Notes: generated from the letters alone by a model not told the origin. Shown: positions 1 to 9,933, numbered from the stretch's first letter. The stretch: 20,873 nucleotides of DNA from Biscogniauxia marginata (GCA_022695795.1 MU404266.1:1-20873); one strand, 5' to 3'. Program-made: numbers and translations.

Positions 1-3
1 AAA

Positions 4-94
4 TATAAAATATAAAATATAAAATATAAAATATAAAATATAAAATATAAAATATAAAATATAAAATATAAAATATAAAATATAAAATATAAAA
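4..94. repeat. 7-bp minisatellite TATAAAA, 13 perfect units
   Basis: Thirteen perfect head-to-tail copies of TATAAAA fill 91 bp and end where the sequence changes to TTTAAG. The left side is cut by the window edge, so the true array may be longer. The unit contains only A and T, so RIP could not change it further. Confidence 0.95.
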
Positions 95-880
95 TTTAAG
101 TTTAAATTTATATAAGTTTTTTATAAAATCAAGGCGTTAAACTTAGTTTAAATTTAATATGTATATATATAAGGTATATATAAATAGTAATAAATTATAT
201 AGGGAGAAAAGAGGAGCCTTATAAGTTTGCGGTTTATAAGCTTTATATATAAACCTTTATCTCCTTTATTTAAGCTATTTAAAACTAAGGCTTATAAGGT
301 TCTTCGAACCTTTATAACCCCGCATTAAAATTTATATAAACCTTATATAAAACCTTATAAGTCCTTTTAAGTTTAATAAAAATATTAAAATGTTATATTT
401 ATTATTAATAACATGTTTTATAAGCGAGTAAGCTATATAAACGAGTAAACTAGTTTTTATAACTTTCGTAATTTTAATTATTAAAAAATATTTATATGGC
501 ATTAAAATTAATTAATAATTATTATTATTCGAATTATCTTTTTTAATTTTACGTTTTAAAAATCAAATATTTTTTTATATTAAATATTCGGTTTTTTAAC
601 GCGTAATTTAAGTTAATTAATTTATAAATAATATATCTCTTATTATTATTAAAACGTGTAAAACTATATTTATATATTAATTTATTTATTTTAAAAATTA
701 ATAATATTAATAAAAACTCGAATAACTCGTGTAATTAAATATAAATAATATTATTTGAAAATAAATTACTATAAATTAGCGATACTTTATAATATTTTTT
801 ATATAATATTATAAAAACGAAATAATAATATATTTATAAAATTAATTATAAAATTAAATACTTAAAAACTTGCGTTTTAT

Positions 881-1030
881 TGTTACGAACCAACTAGGGT
901 AAGTAATTAAATGACAGGGGTACTATTCTCACTCTTCTTACGTCCGCACCGGACATGAATCCTAGAAGGGAAAGCGACCTGTTGTCACGTGATATGGATA
1001 AGGGTAAATAAACTCATCCAAAGGTATTTA
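881..1030 (+). mobile_element. GC island with TGTTACGAACC start (LTR-like remnant)
   Basis: This is an island of near-normal composition inside the AT-rich block. It begins with TGTTACGAACC, almost the same start as the repeats at 1380 and 3182, and like them it contains GTCACGTGA (984-992). Outside those two landmarks I could not align it convincingly. It could be the end of a related LTR element, or another family sharing terminal sequence. The right edge is a composition change rather than a defined end. Confidence 0.35.
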
Positions 1031-1379
1031 ACATACTAGTTATAAGGAATAAAAAACAAAATAAATAAGTATAAAAAAACGGGATTTCTTATATATTTAT
1101 TTATTTATTTTAGTTTTTTAGCTATTAATTTAAGATTATAATTACTTTTTAATATTATAATAAAAGTACCTTGAAATCTTTTTAACAAATAAAACATTAT
1201 ATATCTTTTAAATTAATCTTAATTTATTATTACCTTTAAAATAAGAAAACCTAGTACATACTTATAAAGTTAACTAACTAAGAACATATAAAGAGGTTTG
1301 TCACATTTATAAAAAGATAATAATCGTTTAACGTATTATTAACTTAAATAATTAATTATTTCCTTTTTATTTAAATTAT

Positions 1380-1759
1380 TGTGACGAACCTCCCTGTGTA
1401 TTCCTAGTCAGCTGACTTCACAGGTGAGTACGTACTGGGTTTTCTTGATTTAAAGGTAACAGTGGGTTAAGATTGGTTCAATTGATTCACAATGTTATGT
1501 TCGTCAGAGAGGTTTCAAGGTACTCTCACTATAGTATCAAAGAGTGACTATAGTCTTAGATTGATAGCTGGAGAATGAATGACTAGATACATGAGAAATC
1601 CCATCCTTCTTATACTTAATTTCTTCCTGGGACAATGCCCAACATCCTCAATCATTCTCTCTCATTCTCTGTGAGAGCAACAGAGAATGCTACCATAGGT
1701 CACGTGACCCACGTTCACATGACCATCCACCTTTCCAACCCCTGTTAGTTCGTAATAAT
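1380..1759 (+). mobile_element. LTR-like repeat, copy A (little RIP)
   Basis: This copy starts TGTGACGAACCTCC and is collinear for at least 230 bp with the copy at 3182. It keeps many C and G bases where that copy has T and A. It contains GTCACGTGA at 1699-1707. A shared tail, TTCGTAATAAT here and TTCATAATAAT in the other copy, suggests the element ends near 1759. The TG start, the size (about 380 bp) and the second copy in direct orientation 1.4 kb away fit LTRs, but no primer-binding site, polypurine tract or pol fragment is recognisable between them. Solo LTRs or a non-autonomous element are equally possible. Confidence 0.5.
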
Positions 1760-2853
1760 TATGTTATCGCGATAATAAACCTCTTATTACGTAAACGCGA
1801 CACAAGGCGCATCGAAAAAAATCATTATAAACGCGTTTAAATAAATAAATAAATAATTAAAAAACTTTATATAAAAACCTAAATATATACCGAAAATAGT
1901 TTAAATTAATATGTAAAACGATTATAAAATATATAATTTTAATAAAATAAAGTTTATATTTAAAATAATTATTTAAATTAATATAATAATAATAAATATA
2001 AAACGATATAAATAATTTTAATAAGCTTAATAAAAAAATCAAGAATAAGTTATAATTATTTAAGTTATTAATATTAATAATTTTATTATATTAATTAAGA
2101 AAAAATATTTAGCTTTATAATATTATAATAATTTATTATTATTAAAAAGTAAAATTAAGATATTAAATAAACTTAATATAAAATTTATAAAGTATTTCGA
2201 CTTTTATATTAAAAATTAAATATAAAACTTTAAACGCTTATTAATTCTAAATAATTATAAAAATAATTATTTTATAAAATTCGAAAAATGTTATAAAAAA
2301 CTCGATATTATTACACTTTATATATTTTAATATTTAAAAAAAATATAGTAATTATTTAAAAGACTTAATAAAGTATTATTATTATAATAATTATTTCGAA
2401 TATATAAATTAATTCTTTTTAATTTAAAAAAGGTTATTATTATATTACTTTTTATATAAAATTTTTTTTTCTTTCAACCTCGATATAAATTAAATATTTT
2501 AAAAAATTAAAACATTTATAATAACTCGCGAGGTATTTTTATAATTTAATTATATTATAAATATTTATAATTAATTTATAAAAACTATTTTAATATTAAT
2601 ATATAAAGTATTTTTATTACGAAATAAAACTACTTATTTTTAAAAAATAAACCACATTTTTAATAAACAACGTAAAATTAAAAATAAATAGTTATAAAAA
2701 AGAAAATTACTTAATATAAAAAAAAGAGTAATTTTATAAGTTAAAAATAATAATATTATAATTAATAATAAAAAGAGGAAACCTTGAAAAAGGGTAATAA
2801 TTAAGCGAAAACGATATAATATATATATTTAGTAATATAATAAATAAAAAGAT

Positions 2854-2947
2854 ATTTATTATTTATTATTTATTATTTATTATTTATTATTTATTATTTA
2901 TTATTTATTATTTATTATTTATTATTTATTATTTATTATTTATTATT
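2854..2947. repeat. 7-bp minisatellite ATTTATT, 13 units
   Basis: Thirteen perfect units of ATTTATT (2854-2944), plus a partial unit, lie between the two LTR-like copies. The unit is not a rotation or complement of the TATAAAA unit at the left edge, yet the period and copy number are the same. Confidence 0.95.
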
Positions 2948-3181
2948 AATTTTAATTTTAAAGGGTTTTAACTCGAAAAATATAATAAATTAAGTAATAT
3001 AAATTACGCTTTAAAAAACTAAATACTTAATATAAAAAAGGTATTTAATTTTTAAAGTATAAAACTAAATAAGATAATTTAAATAATTATTATTATTAAT
3101 TAATTTCGATGCGGCGCAAATAATTTTTAATAATTATAAAATTTCGTTCGCGAGTTTATTTCGTTTATTTGCTTATATAAT

Positions 3182-3655
3182 TGTGACGAACCTCCTTATG
3201 TGTTCTTAGTTAGCTAACTTCATAGGTAAGTACATACTAGGTTTTCTTAATTTAAAGGTAATAATGAATTAAGATTAATTCAAGTGATTTATAATGTTTT
3301 ATTTGTTAAAAAGATTTTAAGGTATTCTTATTATAATATTAAAAAGTGATTATAATCTTAAATTAATAATTAAAAAACTTCAAATGAATAACTAAAAACA
3401 AAAGAAATTCTTTCCTTTTTATACTCGTTTTCCCTTTATACATGATTTCCGTTTTAATATATTAAATACCTTTAAATTACTTTATTTAAAGTGATTTATC
3501 CTATACTACTAAATAGATACATTTAAATTACCTTATTTATAGTGATCTATGTCACGTGATGTTATATAAAAATCCTTTATCTTATTAACATCTTTATAAT
3601 CCGTGTTTTAACACCTTTATAAGAAACCCTTTTAACAGGTTAAATTCATAATAAT
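3182..3655 (+). mobile_element. LTR-like repeat, copy B (heavily RIPed)
   Basis: This copy starts TGTGACGAACCTCC and aligns without gaps to copy A for the first ~165 bp. About 40 positions differ, and all but about three are C-to-T or G-to-A going from A to B. It carries GTCACGTGA at 3551-3559 and a tail (TTCATAATAAT) matching that of copy A. The middle is longer than in copy A and holds an imperfect tandem duplication of about 29 bp (near 3471-3500 and 3522-3550). It is most likely an older copy, or one that went through more RIP cycles. Confidence 0.55.
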
Positions 3656-4000
3656 AATATATTATTATTTTATAAATAAAAAAATTATATTATTATTAAT
3701 TAATTTTAATATTATATAAATAATCTTAAATAATTAAAATTATAATAATTATAAAACTTAACTTATTTATTTATATAATTTATTAACTTATAAATAACAC
3801 GTTTTTAATTAATAATATTAAATAATAATTAACTTTACTTATTAAAATTAAAATTATTATTTAAATCGATATTTTATAATAAAAATAAAAAATATTATTA
3901 TTTAAAAGTTATTAAAATACATATAATAATAAAATAGTTATAAATTAAAGAGTATATAATATACTTAGTTAATAATTATAAATCCTCGGTATAAATAAGT

Positions 4001-4306
4001 TAACATGGGTTTTAACTAGAGTAGTATCGAAAAGGTCTAAGAATTATAGTTATACATGTAAATATCCGCAATACGCCTATGACATGACAGGGCTTGCAGC
4101 CCCGCATATAGGCTATTCTCCACTGTTAGCACCTAACTTAGTTCTCCATCACAATATAACAACATTCCCTGACAACGCCCATGTCACTTGCCAAGCCCTT
4201 TCTGATATCATACATCGAAGGAGAGTGTCACGGTTCGAGGCAAATGATGGGAAAGAGTCAAAAGCAAACCAAGGGGGGTATTTCTTTTCGATATAAAATG
4301 GTGCCT
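4001..4306. other. RIP boundary and 3' flank of the reductase gene
   Basis: Composition changes from AT-rich to normal at about 4010-4090. Short plus-strand open frames at 4084 and 4181 run into the antisense of the reductase gene and have no recognisable domain. I read this stretch as the 3' untranslated and terminator region of the reductase gene, placed directly against the RIPed block. Confidence 0.5.
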
Positions 4307-6337
4307 TCACCACTCAAGTCTATCGTCACACGTCAAACTAACATCAAACCGCTCATTTCCTCCCCACACCTTTGCACCAGAGCTGCACGAAGCGACGATA
4401 GTCCTGAGATCGCTAATCATACCACCTGGCCCGCTAGCATACACCTTGGTTGGCCCTCTAACGGTATTTTCCACGAACCCATGAACGAGTTTGTTAAGAT
4501 CTGGGTGCTTATCAAAACCCTCGCCGCCAATCTTCTCCACGTCTATTGACCGAATTTGGTTAACTGATGAGCAGCAGCCAGTCTCCTTCACTGCTACGCT
4601 ACCATATCCTTTCTCATCGTTCACTGATGAACCTCCGCTGCTCGCCTCTCTCGTCACATAGATATGTATTTCAACTTGGTGAGGCCTTGCCGCCTTTCGT
4701 ACGGTTTCTAGTTCCCGCTCGACCCAACGCATATCTTCTTTCCTTCGGATCGCCCAGACAAGCTGGACCTTGCGGTCCTTTGTCGCAGGTTGCTGTATCA
4801 GACTAAGTAGTACCGGCAACACGTATGTGATACCCGTTCCTCCCGCGACGCATAGAACGTTCGCGTCATGCGACAAGGTATCGGTAATGGAGTCACCGTA
4901 TGGCCCCATCAAGATGAGCGGTGTTGTCGCATTGCTCGATTTAGATAGCTTTTTGGATGCCAACTCCGCAACGTTCTTAGTCTCCCCTTTCTTGGCCCTG
5001 AAGATATATGAATGTGAAACAACGCCATCTTGAACCTTTGGCAAGCTGAAGGGGGTGAATGGGTGGGATTGCCAAATACTGGACTCTGTAAAACAAAGGT
5101 AAAAGTGTTGACCGATTTTCCATGCATCTTGGGGGTGGGTAAAATCCATCCGGACGATATCGCCGTGCTCTGGGTCATGGAAGTGAGTTAGCGATGCATG
5201 GGCTGCCCGGAAACCCATGGTACTATTCGGGAGATATTGGTAGTGAATTAACCCAGCTCTCACGAACCGAACCCCTCTATCCAAGAACCAGATGACAAGG
5301 GAAGGGATAAGAAAGCAATTTAGTTGCTTCCAATGGCCCCAGCACGCCCCGATGTACACCATCGCCATGACATAATGAGCTTTTCGAAAGAACTCATAGC
5401 CTGTGAGACGGATGCCCCAAGGGGTACTCAGGGCAAAGAGAAGCAGAAGAAGGATCATCGCGACGACACCCCAGACCATATACGGCTCACATATCCACTC
5501 TAAAGCTGTCGTTGGCTGTGGCTGATATAGTCGGACTTCAATCACGGTCCAAGCGATGGTATGCAGGGACCCCTGAATGAAGATAATATAGCCTAGCCAC
5601 CGGTGGAGGAAATTGAAGCTCTGGTATGGAATGCCGGTGAGTAACGATAAGATGGATTCGCGACTTCCTAACAGAACGGATAGTGGTGTGAGGGCGTAGG
5701 CTAATATACCGATTCGATCTGACCATGGACCTAGGCTCGATCTCGTATTGTAGAGCCCCGGCGAGCTCTTTACTGGTGTGATCCATACGTTGTACGATAT
5801 GCCTACGAAGCTCCATATCAACAAGTAACCTGAAAGGACTGCCAAGATAAGAACTTGAAGCCTTGTAGTCCGGCCAAAGATGGGCTGCATAGCGTCGGGA
5901 AGTAAGAAGTGTCGAGAGTGTGTCGCGATGGTCCTCCCGAGTCGTTCCATGGATGCTCTGTTGTCAACACCATTTCCTAAACCCGCTGGACCAACTCGGG
6001 CGGACAGCAGGATACGCCTGCCAATGGCCCACAGGAATAGGATGCCGCCAATTGTTGCCCATAGTATCCCCGAGTAAAGCATTCCCAAATCGTGAGATTG
6101 GTAGACTTGGTCTAAGTAAGCACACGAGCCCGGGTCGTTTGTACACGGGAGCGATCTGTCGAGGTATCCCCAATGTGGTTCCAAGTAGTCCGCCTCGCTC
6201 ATGTTCTGGATATGGCGGGCGGCTAGGAATCCACTGTCTGCCGCCATCTTGTCCAGCACGTATATCGGCCGCGGAGCTGAGGGCAAGAACTCTGACAATG
6301 AAATCCCAGAGAACTGGAAGATTAAGAGGCTTGCCAA
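4307..6337 (-). CDS. Ferric/cupric reductase, FRE family, 676 aa
   Basis: This is a plasma-membrane metalloreductase that passes electrons from cytosolic NADPH through FAD and two haems to extracellular Fe(III) or Cu(II). The single uninterrupted frame has the expected order: an N-terminal hydrophobic stretch; a Cys-containing lumenal region (PCTNDPGSC, 64-72); membrane helices from about residue 85 to 350; the bis-haem histidine pairs His245/His259 and His321/His335, each spaced by 14 in the primary sequence; FAD motif HPFTPFS at 425-431; NADPH motifs GPYGDS at 478-483 and VAGGTG at 497-502; and SGPGGM at 635-640 near the end. The length fits fungal FreB-like reductases and nothing essential is missing. 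It is divergent from the Ctr copper transporter across an 819-bp region with copper-response-like sites, which argues for copper or iron control and for a role in making Cu(I) for import. Substrate preference cannot be read from sequence. Confidence 0.95.
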   Translation of the reverse strand: MASLLIFQFSGISLSEFLPSAPRPIYVLDKMAADSGFLAARHIQNMSEADYLEPHWGYLDRSLPCTNDPGSCAYLDQVYQSHDLGMLYSGILWATIGGILFLWAIGRRILLSARVGPAGLGNGVDNRASMERLGRTIATHSRHFLLPDAMQPIFGRTTRLQVLILAVLSGYLLIWSFVGISYNVWITPVKSSPGLYNTRSSLGPWSDRIGILAYALTPLSVLLGSRESILSLLTGIPYQSFNFLHRWLGYIIFIQGSLHTIAWTVIEVRLYQPQPTTALEWICEPYMVWGVVAMILLLLLFALSTPWGIRLTGYEFFRKAHYVMAMVYIGACWGHWKQLNCFLIPSLVIWFLDRGVRFVRAGLIHYQYLPNSTMGFRAAHASLTHFHDPEHGDIVRMDFTHPQDAWKIGQHFYLCFTESSIWQSHPFTPFSLPKVQDGVVSHSYIFRAKKGETKNVAELASKKLSKSSNATTPLILMGPYGDSITDTLSHDANVLCVAGGTGITYVLPVLLSLIQQPATKDRKVQLVWAIRRKEDMRWVERELETVRKAARPHQVEIHIYVTREASSGGSSVNDEKGYGSVAVKETGCCSSVNQIRSIDVEKIGGEGFDKHPDLNKLVHGFVENTVRGPTKVYASGPGGMISDLRTIVASCSSGAKVWGGNERFDVSLTCDDRLEW

Positions 6338-6473
6338 CTCTGGTGCCGTTGATCAACCATCTCGTGGCAACCGTTTAGTATAAAAGAGTTTAGGGCGGAG
6401 ACTCTGTGGTGATAATGTGCCAGAATCCGTCTGCCCGCAAGCCCTCGCGGCTAGCTCTCCTGGTTCCCGTCAT

Positions 6474-6501
6474 CTTGCTCACATTGACAGAAACTTGCTC
6501 A
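6474..6501 (+). promoter_or_regulatory. Paired CTTGCTCA sites, 20 bp apart (putative CuRE)
   Basis: CTTGCTCA occurs at 6474-6481 and again at 6494-6501, exactly 20 bp start to start, about two turns of the helix. Seven of eight bases match the yeast Mac1 copper-response element TTTGCTCA. Mac1 promoters (CTR1, FRE1) generally need at least two such elements. A further CCGCTCA follows at 6507-6513. Binding by a Mac1/Cuf1-type copper-fist factor is inferred, not shown. Confidence 0.55.
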
Positions 6502-6603
6502 CGGGTCCGCTCAGTAAAACCCTGTACGGGCGAAGCAAAGGGGTGGTACAAATGTTTCCCAGGCCTTCGGGGCAACCTTAGGGGAGGCAAGTTTGAGAAA
6601 GAT

Positions 6604-6611
6604 TGAGCACG
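6604..6611 (-). promoter_or_regulatory. Inverted CGTGCTCA site (putative CuRE)
   Basis: On the minus strand this reads CGTGCTCA and shares the TGCTCA core with the three plus-strand sites. It differs by one base from TGTGCTCA, a copper-response motif described for Aspergillus fumigatus Mac1. It lies about 270 bp upstream of the reductase start. Confidence 0.4.
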
Positions 6612-6892
6612 TTTTTCAAGGGTCTCTGGACCGTATAGATCCACTATAGCTTGGCGGCGCACGTTCTTCTCTGCAGCGCCGTTGAAAGTTGGATCATTAG
6701 TGGCCCAAGCCGACGGCTCATCTCCACTCTAGATTCGATCCCGTCTGGGATCCACTGCATACCGAACCACCGGCTCCACGATCCTGTTGATCGCAGGGTA
6801 AGGGGAGAAACAGCACACGCGTACGTATATGTGCGCTTTCTAACCCTCCTCCGCTCCTCAACTTCTTTCACAACCTGTTCTGAAGCCGAAAT

Positions 6893-6900
6893 CTTGCTCA
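6893..6900 (+). promoter_or_regulatory. Third CTTGCTCA site (putative CuRE)
   Basis: This is an exact third copy of CTTGCTCA, about 255 bp upstream of the Ctr start codon, so both divergent genes have sites within about 300 bp of their start. Confidence 0.45.
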
Positions 6901-7156
6901 TACCTGCTCGATTCAAGTTTCGCTGTCGGTCTACATGTATTTCAATCCCTCCCGTGATCTTGGACAACAGCGCCAACTAGAGAGACAGGAAACAGGGAGA
7001 TTGGCAGAGATAAAGGACTGGTTCTCTCTAGGTTGAGACCGATCCCTACACACTTCATCGGCACACGCGAGATACTGGCGCCTCGGGATTTATCCGAACT
7101 GGCAAAACCCACAGATCTGACTAATTTATCCGGATCGTTAATTAATTGAGACCGAG

Positions 7157-7816
7157 ATGGATCACGGAAGCATGGATTCAGGAGGCTCTACCTGCCAATC
7201 ACATGTAGGTGCATGCGAACTGTGATGTGCCGGCCTTGGATGGTGCTGACAGGCGCCGCAGATGCTGTGGAACTGGAATACGATCGATTCGTGTATGAAG
7301 ATGAGACCCTGACGAGATGGCAGTTGATACTGATATTCTGTAGGTTTCCTTTCAGAATCGTGGCAGATTCAGAATGAGGGAATGATGGCAGCTTCGTGCA
7401 TCGGCGTGATGCTCCTAGTCCTATGCCTCGAGTTCCTCCGTCGAATTGGCAAGGAGTACGATAGCTTCCTCCTGCGCCAATTCAGACAACATCTCGCTGC
7501 TCGAGCTGTCCTTAACAAACAGAGTGACTCTTGTTGCTCAGATATGCTTAGTCCGGGGCTGCAGACCGTCACATTCAGAGCTACACCTCTCCAGCAACTT
7601 ATCCGCTCTGTGATCCACGCGGTGTCTTTCGGGCTGGCTTACATCATCATGTTGATAGCTATGGGTTTCAACGGGTATATAATTATATCGATTATTATTG
7701 GAGCTGGCATTGGGAAATTCGTGTGTGATTGGATGATTCAGAAGATTGTCGTTGGTGCTGAAGAACAAGCGAAAGGCGTTATTGTCACCGAAGAGACAAC
7801 TATGTGCTGTGGATGA
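7157..7816 (+). CDS. Ctr-family copper transporter, 3 exons, 183 aa
   Basis: This is a Cu(I) importer of the Ctr2/Ctr3-like fungal group that works as a membrane trimer. Proposed exons are 7157-7204, 7262-7292 and 7344-7816, total 552 nt. Intron 1 (57 bp) has GTAGGT, a CTGAC branch site and a CAG end. Intron 2 (51 bp) has GTATGA and ends CTGTAG, splitting a Cys codon. The spliced product starts MDHGSMDSGG, with His and Met typical of Ctr N-termini, then the conserved stretch MLWNWNTIDSC (17-27) and SESWQIQNEGMMAASCIGV. Membrane segments are about 42-58, 115-134 and 136-155. The signature M-x3-M is Met129/Met133 in the second, and G-x3-G is Gly146/Gly150 in the third. The C-terminus ends in CCG, a Cys pair as in many Ctr tails. 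Reading the gene as the 144-aa frame from 7382 alone would lose the N-terminal copper-binding region. The divergent reductase is the natural partner. Confidence 0.93.
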
Positions 7817-9626
7817 TGTAACCGATAATTTGATTTATTACCGCCACGTCTCCATTTCAATTTGAAGACCGGATAGCTGCGATTTCCATCCAAATACTTA
7901 GTTTATGCTATCATGGAGCAGTTCAATTATAAAATCTTACGATAACTTGTCGGGAATTCTAGCAACTCAATGAAACGCAAACTTTGAGCTTACAACATTT
8001 GGCCAAGGGGTAAATGTAATATGTCTTGAACTAAACTAAGGGCTATAAGAGGTAAATAATAACATTTTATCATAGTATAGTTAACTTTACTTTCATTAAA
8101 ACAGCACGCAGAGAATTGTATATCACATGTTCGCTACCACCGTGATCGCAATGAAGAGATCATATTTACTATAATTAATCTCATAAATGAAAAATTATAC
8201 GAAAAATATGAAGTGCGGCTTAATTAAAAGGAACCAGGCCCTAAGATATAGGTATATATACCTCATTTCTCGAGATTGGTGGATTTTCCTTTACCACCTA
8301 AACCCTAATAATTAAGACTAGTCTTGCCTCAGCTATTTCCAAAGTCTACACTTAGGGAGAATATGTCATGATTTAGCTGGAGAGAGTTTAGATAAGTTTA
8401 TGCGAACATCAAATGGACTATGTCATTTGCAATAGAAGTTACCTAAAGTTTTGTAAGATTTATTCCTGTCAATGGAAATCTATATTAGTATCTCCTTCAT
8501 ACGCTAGATAAGTGCTGGAGCCCCTACTCCTCGTGTGTATAGTGGCCAAGACACAATTATGGGACTCCTCACAAGTGCTGCTTGAAAGCCTTGTTATTAG
8601 ATAGCATCAACAGAATGTAACGTATTTTCGTATGACACATGTGAAAATATAGTAACACCTAGGTCCGATGCTAGTATTGCTCTTCTTCCTCATGCCATCT
8701 ATGTATTGTTACGTCAATTATTGTCACAGACATAATATTTTAGATAGCCTACCTGTTATGCCCCTTGACGAAGTATTTCTCCGAGGTCTCAGTTGGCTCT
8801 TGATAGAAAGTAAATTTGCATTCGAACTCAAGAGACCATTACCTTGCGTGAAATGCATATAAATTGTGGGGTGTTCAGAGCAACAGGGCCTTAAATTCAG
8901 AAATCTTGTTAGCTAGTTTGGAGTTGCCCTCAATCATTATTACAACTACTATCCATCACAGGCTATAACTCCAATCTTGAGATCCTGAGAGTTACGGACC
9001 CACTCGCACGTGACCAAGGTGTCTCTCAGTTTACTACATGCTGTGGACTCCTAGGGACACGGGTCACTCGCATACTCACAAGTGTTTTGCGACACTATCA
9101 TTCAAGACATTTTCCATATATAATTAATTCGATATTCCCTAGATAGGTTCCTAGCCAGTGATCAATATAAGCATACGCTCTTGTATGGAGAACACTCTTA
9201 CGATTACGAGCCCTCCAAAAATCCACGAAGCCTATCGAACATGAACCTTACGACCCAGTCGTAACACTGAGGGGTTTGATTTGGATCTCCCTTATGGCCC
9301 AAGAACATAAAAATACCCACAATATTCACATCAATGTTCGAACCTAAGACCATGCTGTGTATTTTAGATTAAAGCCGCTATGATAGGGGTGAAATGCTTG
9401 CTTATCGTTGGCAAAGGAAAGAGTAATGGGCCCGAAGCTTCGCTATAGATAGAAATATCACGACGTTCTAGTGTGGTAAAACACATTCTACTGTTTAGCG
9501 AGGGTTCGGGTGCTACATTTTTCTAGAATAGTAGGGCATGGGGAATAAACTAATGGAGACTATCAACTTGTATTCTAATAATAGAGATAATATAAAGTTA
9601 TAACATAGATATGAACAAACGAAGTG

Positions 9627-9933
9627 TCAAAGGGCACGGTAGGTGTACAGCAGACTGGGAGCGATGGAATATAGGGTCACTACCAGACTGAGAATACTCA
9701 CAAGGTAACCCCCCGTCCAATTCCTCGAGGTGTAGAAGGCTCTTATTTGCCTAATTTACAGTGGATTCATGCCAATATAGGCCTCTGGCCTCGAATTATG
9801 CCTTTCAAGGCCCCAACACGAGGCTGATAATATAGAATAGACTAGGGGGCGCTTGATGAGGTTTCAAAGGAGTAAATAGGTGCACAGAAGAAAGAGGGTG
9901 ATGGGGTGTATAGTCACTATAAGACAAAGAATA
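9627..9933 (+). repeat. Diverged direct repeat, offset 237 bp
   Basis: Bases 9627-9696 and 9864-9933 align for 70 bp without a gap. Over 57 bp from TAGGTGTACAG / TAGGTGCACAG identity is about 72 percent by eye. Resemblance resumes after a 12-bp indel (ATTCCTCGAGG near 9720, ATTCTTCGAGG near 9945). The changes are mixed, not purely C-to-T or G-to-A. It is probably an old tandem duplication or the remains of two related insertions. Confidence 0.5.

Larger units (their letters stand above)
1..4000. repeat. AT-rich, RIP-like subtelomeric block
   Basis: This stretch is almost entirely A and T, with homopolymer runs and no credible coding sequence. A 61-aa open frame on the minus strand at 1857-2042 is made of I, Y, F, L, N and K and is a composition artefact. 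Islands with more G and C remain at about 881-1030 and 1380-1760, and they are described separately. Normal composition returns at roughly 4010-4090, about 300 bp before the stop codon of the reductase gene. In filamentous ascomycetes such blocks are usually repeats mutated by RIP and then packed as heterochromatin. The direct sign of RIP here is the comparison of the copies at 1380 and 3182. The exact right edge is approximate. Confidence 0.85.
6338..7156. promoter_or_regulatory. Shared divergent promoter of reductase and Ctr genes
   Basis: This 819-bp region separates two divergent start codons. It holds three identical CTTGCTCA octamers on the plus strand and one CGTGCTCA on the minus strand (each annotated separately). 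It also has a 9-bp direct repeat ATTTATCCG at 7088-7096 and 7124-7132, about 60 and 25 bp before the Ctr start; read on the other strand this contains GGATAA, a possible GATA-type site. A TATAAAAG lies at 6379-6386 on the plus strand but is badly placed for either gene. Short open frames in the region have no recognisable domain and overlap on both strands. Confidence 0.7.

Noticed and set aside
1857..2042. 61-aa minus-strand open frame
   Set aside because: Composition artefact of AT-rich DNA: mainly I, Y, F, L, N, K codons and no domain.
1759..3181. Coding remains of a retrotransposon between the LTR-like copies
   Set aside because: The stretch is nearly all A and T with no readable pol or gag motif, so a full LTR retrotransposon cannot be claimed.
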